Positions 59,690-64,000 of a stretch of 64,000 bases of DNA are shown piece by piece. Every line of letters begins with the position of its first letter. Position 1 is the first letter of the stretch. The stretch is from Liolophura sinensis (Eukaryota > Mollusca > Polyplacophora > Chitonida > Chitonidae), in contig NC_088300.1 of NCBI RefSeq assembly GCF_032854445.1, forward strand, positions 43,951,682-44,015,681. The letters run 5' to 3'. The notes under the pieces were generated by a model. That model had not been told where the DNA came from. It was given only the letters and a program-made list of their open reading frames with translations, and did not search any database. Made by a program: the position numbers and the translations under genes.

Positions 59690-60700
59690 AAAAGGTTTTT
59701 AGTTGAAGGCTGGAATGCTCAATCTATGAGGTCGTAAAGGCTAGGCCACTCAACCTTTCATCATGGGCTTTTTCAGCTGTAAATTTATAAAGGCTGGTTT
59801 GCTCAATTTCTAAATTCGTGAAGACTTGAACGCTTAGTTTGTAAATTTGTAAATACTATAGGATGCTCAATTTGTAAAATCATAAAGAATGGAATGCTCA
59901 ATCTGTGAATTCGTAGACTGGGATGCTCATTATATAAATTCGTAAAAGATGTGATGCTCATTATGTAAATTCGTAATGGATGCGATGCTCGTTCTGTAAA
60001 TTCGTAAAGATGGAAATGATCAATCTGTAAATTCGTGAAGACTGGGATGCTCATTATGTAAATCCGTAAAGGATTGGATGCTGAATATGTAAACTCGTAA
60101 GGATGTGATGTTCAATCTGTAAATTCATAAATATGGGGATGCACAATCTCTAAATTCGTAAAAATGGGCATGCTGAATCTGGAAGTAGTGAAGACGTTGA
60201 TATTCAATCTGTAAATTCGTAAGACTGGAATGCTTAATCTGTAAATTGATGGAGACGGAGATACTTATTATGTAAATTCGTAAAGAAGGGGATGCTCGAT
60301 CTGTAAATTGATGAAGATGGGCATACTCATTATGTATATTCGTAAAGACGGCGATGCGCAATCCGTAAATACGTGAAGACTGGAATGCTCATTATGTAAA
60401 TTCGTAAAGGATGAATGCTCAATCTGTTCATTCGTAAAGACTGGAATGCTCAATCTGTTAATTCGTAAAGACTGGAATGCTCAATCTGTTAATTCGTAAA
60501 GACTGGAATGCTCAATCTGTTCATTCGTAAAGACTGGAATGCTCAATCTGTTCATTCGTAAAGACTGGAATGCTCAATCTGTAAATTCATGAAGACGGGG
60601 ATACTACTACTCAATATCTAAATTCGCAAAGACGGGGATGCTCAATCCGTAAATACGTGAAGACTGAATCTGTTAATTTATAAAGAGTCTGATGCTCTTA
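59690..60700. repeat. Degenerate 31-bp tandem repeat
   Basis: The unit is near TTCGTAAAGACTGGAATGCT then CAATCTGTTAA. The best copies, at 60421-60580, recur at exactly 31 bases; outside this the period drifts and units decay. Traces (GTAAAGGCTGG, GTAAATTGG) continue to about 60870. Confidence 0.92.
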
Positions 60701-63700
60701 TTTATCGAGAAAGGCTCGTGGTAAAGCCTTTAATTAGTAAAGGCTGGAATACTCAACTTGCAACTTATTTTACAAAGGCTCGTGGTAAAAGCTCAACATG
60801 TCAAGCTGTAAGTTGGCTAATGCTGAAATCGTAAACCTGTAAATTGGCAGCGATTGTGATGCTTAACCTGTAAATTAACTGAATTGAGCAAGTTTGACGA
60901 AATAAACGGAAAACAATGTTTGATTATCAGTTACTAAATTCCAGTTAAGTTTAATGTCCGACTCATCCGTGCCAAGTATACGTAACAAGTTTGTTCCAAA
61001 GAGAACATTCCTGCCACATGCATTGATAAGCAATACGATCTATACAGTTTAACCAGCAATGTACTTGAGTATTAACAAAGCTAACTATAGTCGCGTAAGT
61101 AATAGCAGTGTATGTATGAATTGTATAATTTAGCACCTGTCCTATGTATGGAGTCCCTCTATCCCTGTTTGTGATTAAGTAAGGCGCATATACGCCAAGT
61201 GAAGCTACACGTCTCAAAGTAACGGAGGACATCTCTTGACTAGCAAAAATGCTGATTACCTTTGAAATTGGTGTCTTCCAGCGATTAAAATAAAACTAAA
61301 TCATAGTCTAGTGTGTACAGGTACCGGGGAGTTTGTTTATTGACTGATCAAAATCACACCTTGGTAAAGGACTGTTGGGGTTTGCTTATTATCTTAAAGC
61401 CGCACAACGCACAGATTCCGCCTCAGGAAGTCGAAATTATGTCAAATTTGTCTTAATATAATAGCTATTCGGAGCTTACAATTGTTATTTCCTAATGTCA
61501 AAAAATAAGTGTATATAGGCCACACTTTTTTGGTTACGTCAAAACCGTCCTTATGACCAGATGTTTAAAAGCGTATTAAATTAAGCCAGGCTTAAATCTT
61601 AATACCAGTCTCATCCCAACGCAAAGTAAATGGCACTTTAATCTGGACTAAAGTTAATGCCGGTCTTAAGTTTTAATAGACTTTTGAACAACTGGGCCTT
61701 GAACATAGAAATGTGAAGGTTTACTTAGCAATTATCCTGAAGTGAAAACAGAGCAAATATCTCTATATCTATGATTTATTAAACAACGAACAGTGAGTTT
61801 TGTGTGTCCTTTTATGGCATGATGATTATGCAATCTGCATAGATCGTTCACGTTCTTATGATTTAATGGGTGCGTGGCATCTCACCTTTCACTGTTAATT
61901 AGGCCGACATGCTCGATCTGATAGAAGAATGTTAGCACAAGTACGACGTGAAACGAACCATAACATCCTGAACAGACTTCGGCCAACTCACGCTATTGTC
62001 ACGCACTGCATAAATTAGAGCACTTTTGATGACATCTTTACATATGACTAATAGACTGTGTAAAAATGACAAGCAAACGGAAAGTCCTAAAATATTTGTG
62101 TAGCAACCCAACCTTAAGGGAGTGCACGTCATGCAGTCACAGATTAATATATATAAGAAAGTTAATATAACTTCTTAACATGCTGAAAGTGAAGATCTAT
62201 CCATATTACAGAAACAAAATATTACAATGCATTTAGCATCCGGAACAACTGTGCTTACTGTCTTTCAGAAGTCCGCACTTTCTCAGTTAATGTGATTTTA
62301 TACGATAAAAAGGCACAATAGTAATTTTAAAAAGTTTTTCCAAGGGTTGTCCATTGGCAAGTGTTTCATAAGCGACCATACTAAAGACATTGTCCGATCT
62401 TACGTTATAAGGTGTAATGCTGCAATGGGAAAACTGGTGATTCTTAAGACGGTATGCGATCTTAAGTTGTCTTACAACTGTGATTAAAATGATCTCGTGC
62501 CAAACGGTATCTACAGACCTTAAGTCATCATACTGCGTTGAGAAAATTGATCATTCGTATTTTGTCGTACCATATTGCATCGGACTTGGGTCATAACGAC
62601 TTATATTGTGTCCTTAATGGCTCAGCCAGTTAGTCAGTCAGTCAAATCTTGAGGGACTACTTCTTGAAACATTATGTATACACGCCATAAGAAAACAGAC
62701 CCCACGTTTGTGGTACACAATTCATGGGATCAGCATCGATGAGGTGTATCGCTACGCCGCCTTTATGCACTCACAATAATTATTATTAGTAGCAATACAA
62801 CAATTTAATAATTCTCTCCTTTTTGATTTAAATCCCCACACTGCAAATACATAAACAAACACCACACTCCAGTAAACTTCGTCACATTAAAGTACAATCA
62901 GTTAAATGCCTTCCAGAGCAAGTTGAATGTTTCAGGCACAGGCCCAGGCACTTAACCACATTGAAGTCAAAATGGCGCCTTCATAAATCGTTAAGGCGAC
63001 AGGATTCTTTTCATCATACAATCCGTTAATAAGATAGGAAGTCTTCACCAATCTCCCAGTGCAAAAAGTACTATGGCATTCATAGTTTTATTGGCATGTC
63101 ATCTCCACACTACATATCCATCTTCCTGGAAGTATGGATTATGGCTATTAAATCATCATAATGAAAATCGGGCGGCACGGTATAACCAAATACATGTACG
63201 CTTGTAAGAAGAGTTTAAGCTTGGATTAAAAGACTAATAATGTGACGTTAGATATTCTAAACTACTTTAGCTGGAAGTTTAGGACAATTTTTTGGAAGCT
63301 TTTTGGTGTCCATATGTGTCAATATGTTCCTTTAAGGAAAGCGTGAAGAAAATTTATGAAATGTGCTAAATGAAAGGATGAACTCCCTCGCATATATTAC
63401 TACGTTTTCGCTCATCCTGTTAAACCTGTGCACCTGTGTATGCATTTCTCGGTCATTAAATACATAATGTACTCAACGTACTAAGCAATCCATATCGATC
63501 CGACGCCAATATTATAACAGCGGAATTATTGCACAAATATGATTGAGTTGGAATATGAAAGCTGTTCCACGTGATGACATAATACAGAGATTGTGCGATG
63601 TGCAGGCGTTTATATAATTATACAGTATATACATGAAAGTTGTATATATTCCTGCGTCATTTATATTTTCAATATCCAGGCGTTTGTGTATACAACTATA

Positions 63701-64000
63701 CAGCGCATATGAATGTTGTTAACATCATTCTGCTTCACTTACGTATATTTCCATGTGCTTTATTATACAACGTGTATGCATGAAGGATATTTAGATGAAC
63801 CATGCGTTAGGATTTCACTAAATGGGAACGAAAATCGATATTTTACGGGAAGTAACGGTACCGTTTATTTACCAGATCTGTATACAGTTTCCTATCGCTC
63901 TGATGCAGAGCATATTTGTTACAGTACCATTCATCCGTGGTGACGAGATGCCAGCGGCAAACACAAACCTGTGCATTAATCTGTTGACTTTACTCTTGTG

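Larger units (their letters stand above)
55946..64000. other. Region downstream of the molybdo-flavoenzyme gene
   Basis: Except for the repeats and exon-like pieces listed separately, I see no supported gene. 60890-64000 in particular shows nothing beyond AT-rich unique sequence. A 76-codon ORF at 63713-63943 has no recognisable features. Confidence 0.5.

Noticed and set aside
63713..63943. 76-codon ORF near the window end
   Set aside because: It is short with no recognised motif; it could be an exon of a gene outside the window, but nothing in the sequence shows that.

Overview
The window is eukaryotic nuclear DNA. It is AT-rich, its genes are split into short exons bounded by GT/AG introns, and it is full of SINEs and minisatellites. 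One SINE family carries the V-SINE core motif plus a tail near 'GTACGGCGTAAAACACC' and (AAAT)n, a type known from molluscs. With the gene content this points to a lophotrochozoan, most likely a mollusc (inference; species not determined).

Three plus-strand protein-coding genes were rebuilt exon by exon, with reading phase checked across every junction. (1) 63-13650: the C-terminal nine exons of a 17-beta-hydroxysteroid dehydrogenase 12 / 3-ketoacyl-CoA reductase; the N-terminus lies upstream of the window. Its last two large introns hold three unrelated tandem arrays (37 bp, 27 bp and 64 bp units). (2) 18005-26491: a DSL-family Notch ligand with MNNL, DSL and eight EGF repeats, then a long acidic Ser/Thr-rich stretch broken by many single-base frameshifts, then an intact very basic Tyr-rich tail. 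No membrane-spanning segment is visible. The signal-peptide exon was not found. (3) 32174-55784: a complete 33-exon, 1266-residue molybdo-flavoenzyme of the xanthine dehydrogenase / aldehyde oxidase family, with both 2Fe-2S clusters, the FAD domain and the molybdenum domain. The residues that mark xanthine dehydrogenase specificity look replaced.

Between and after the genes (13679-18004, 26492-32173, 55785-64000) I see mostly SINE fragments, microsatellites, a 24-bp and a 31-bp minisatellite, and a few exon-like pieces around 58870-59600 that I cannot name. The three genes have no evident functional link; their order looks like ordinary animal gene neighbourhood.

The most interesting points are the apparently membrane-less Notch ligand with its unusual tail, the cluster of frameshifts before that tail, and two SINE insertions lying within about 15 bases of splice acceptors of two different genes, with exact target-site duplications.
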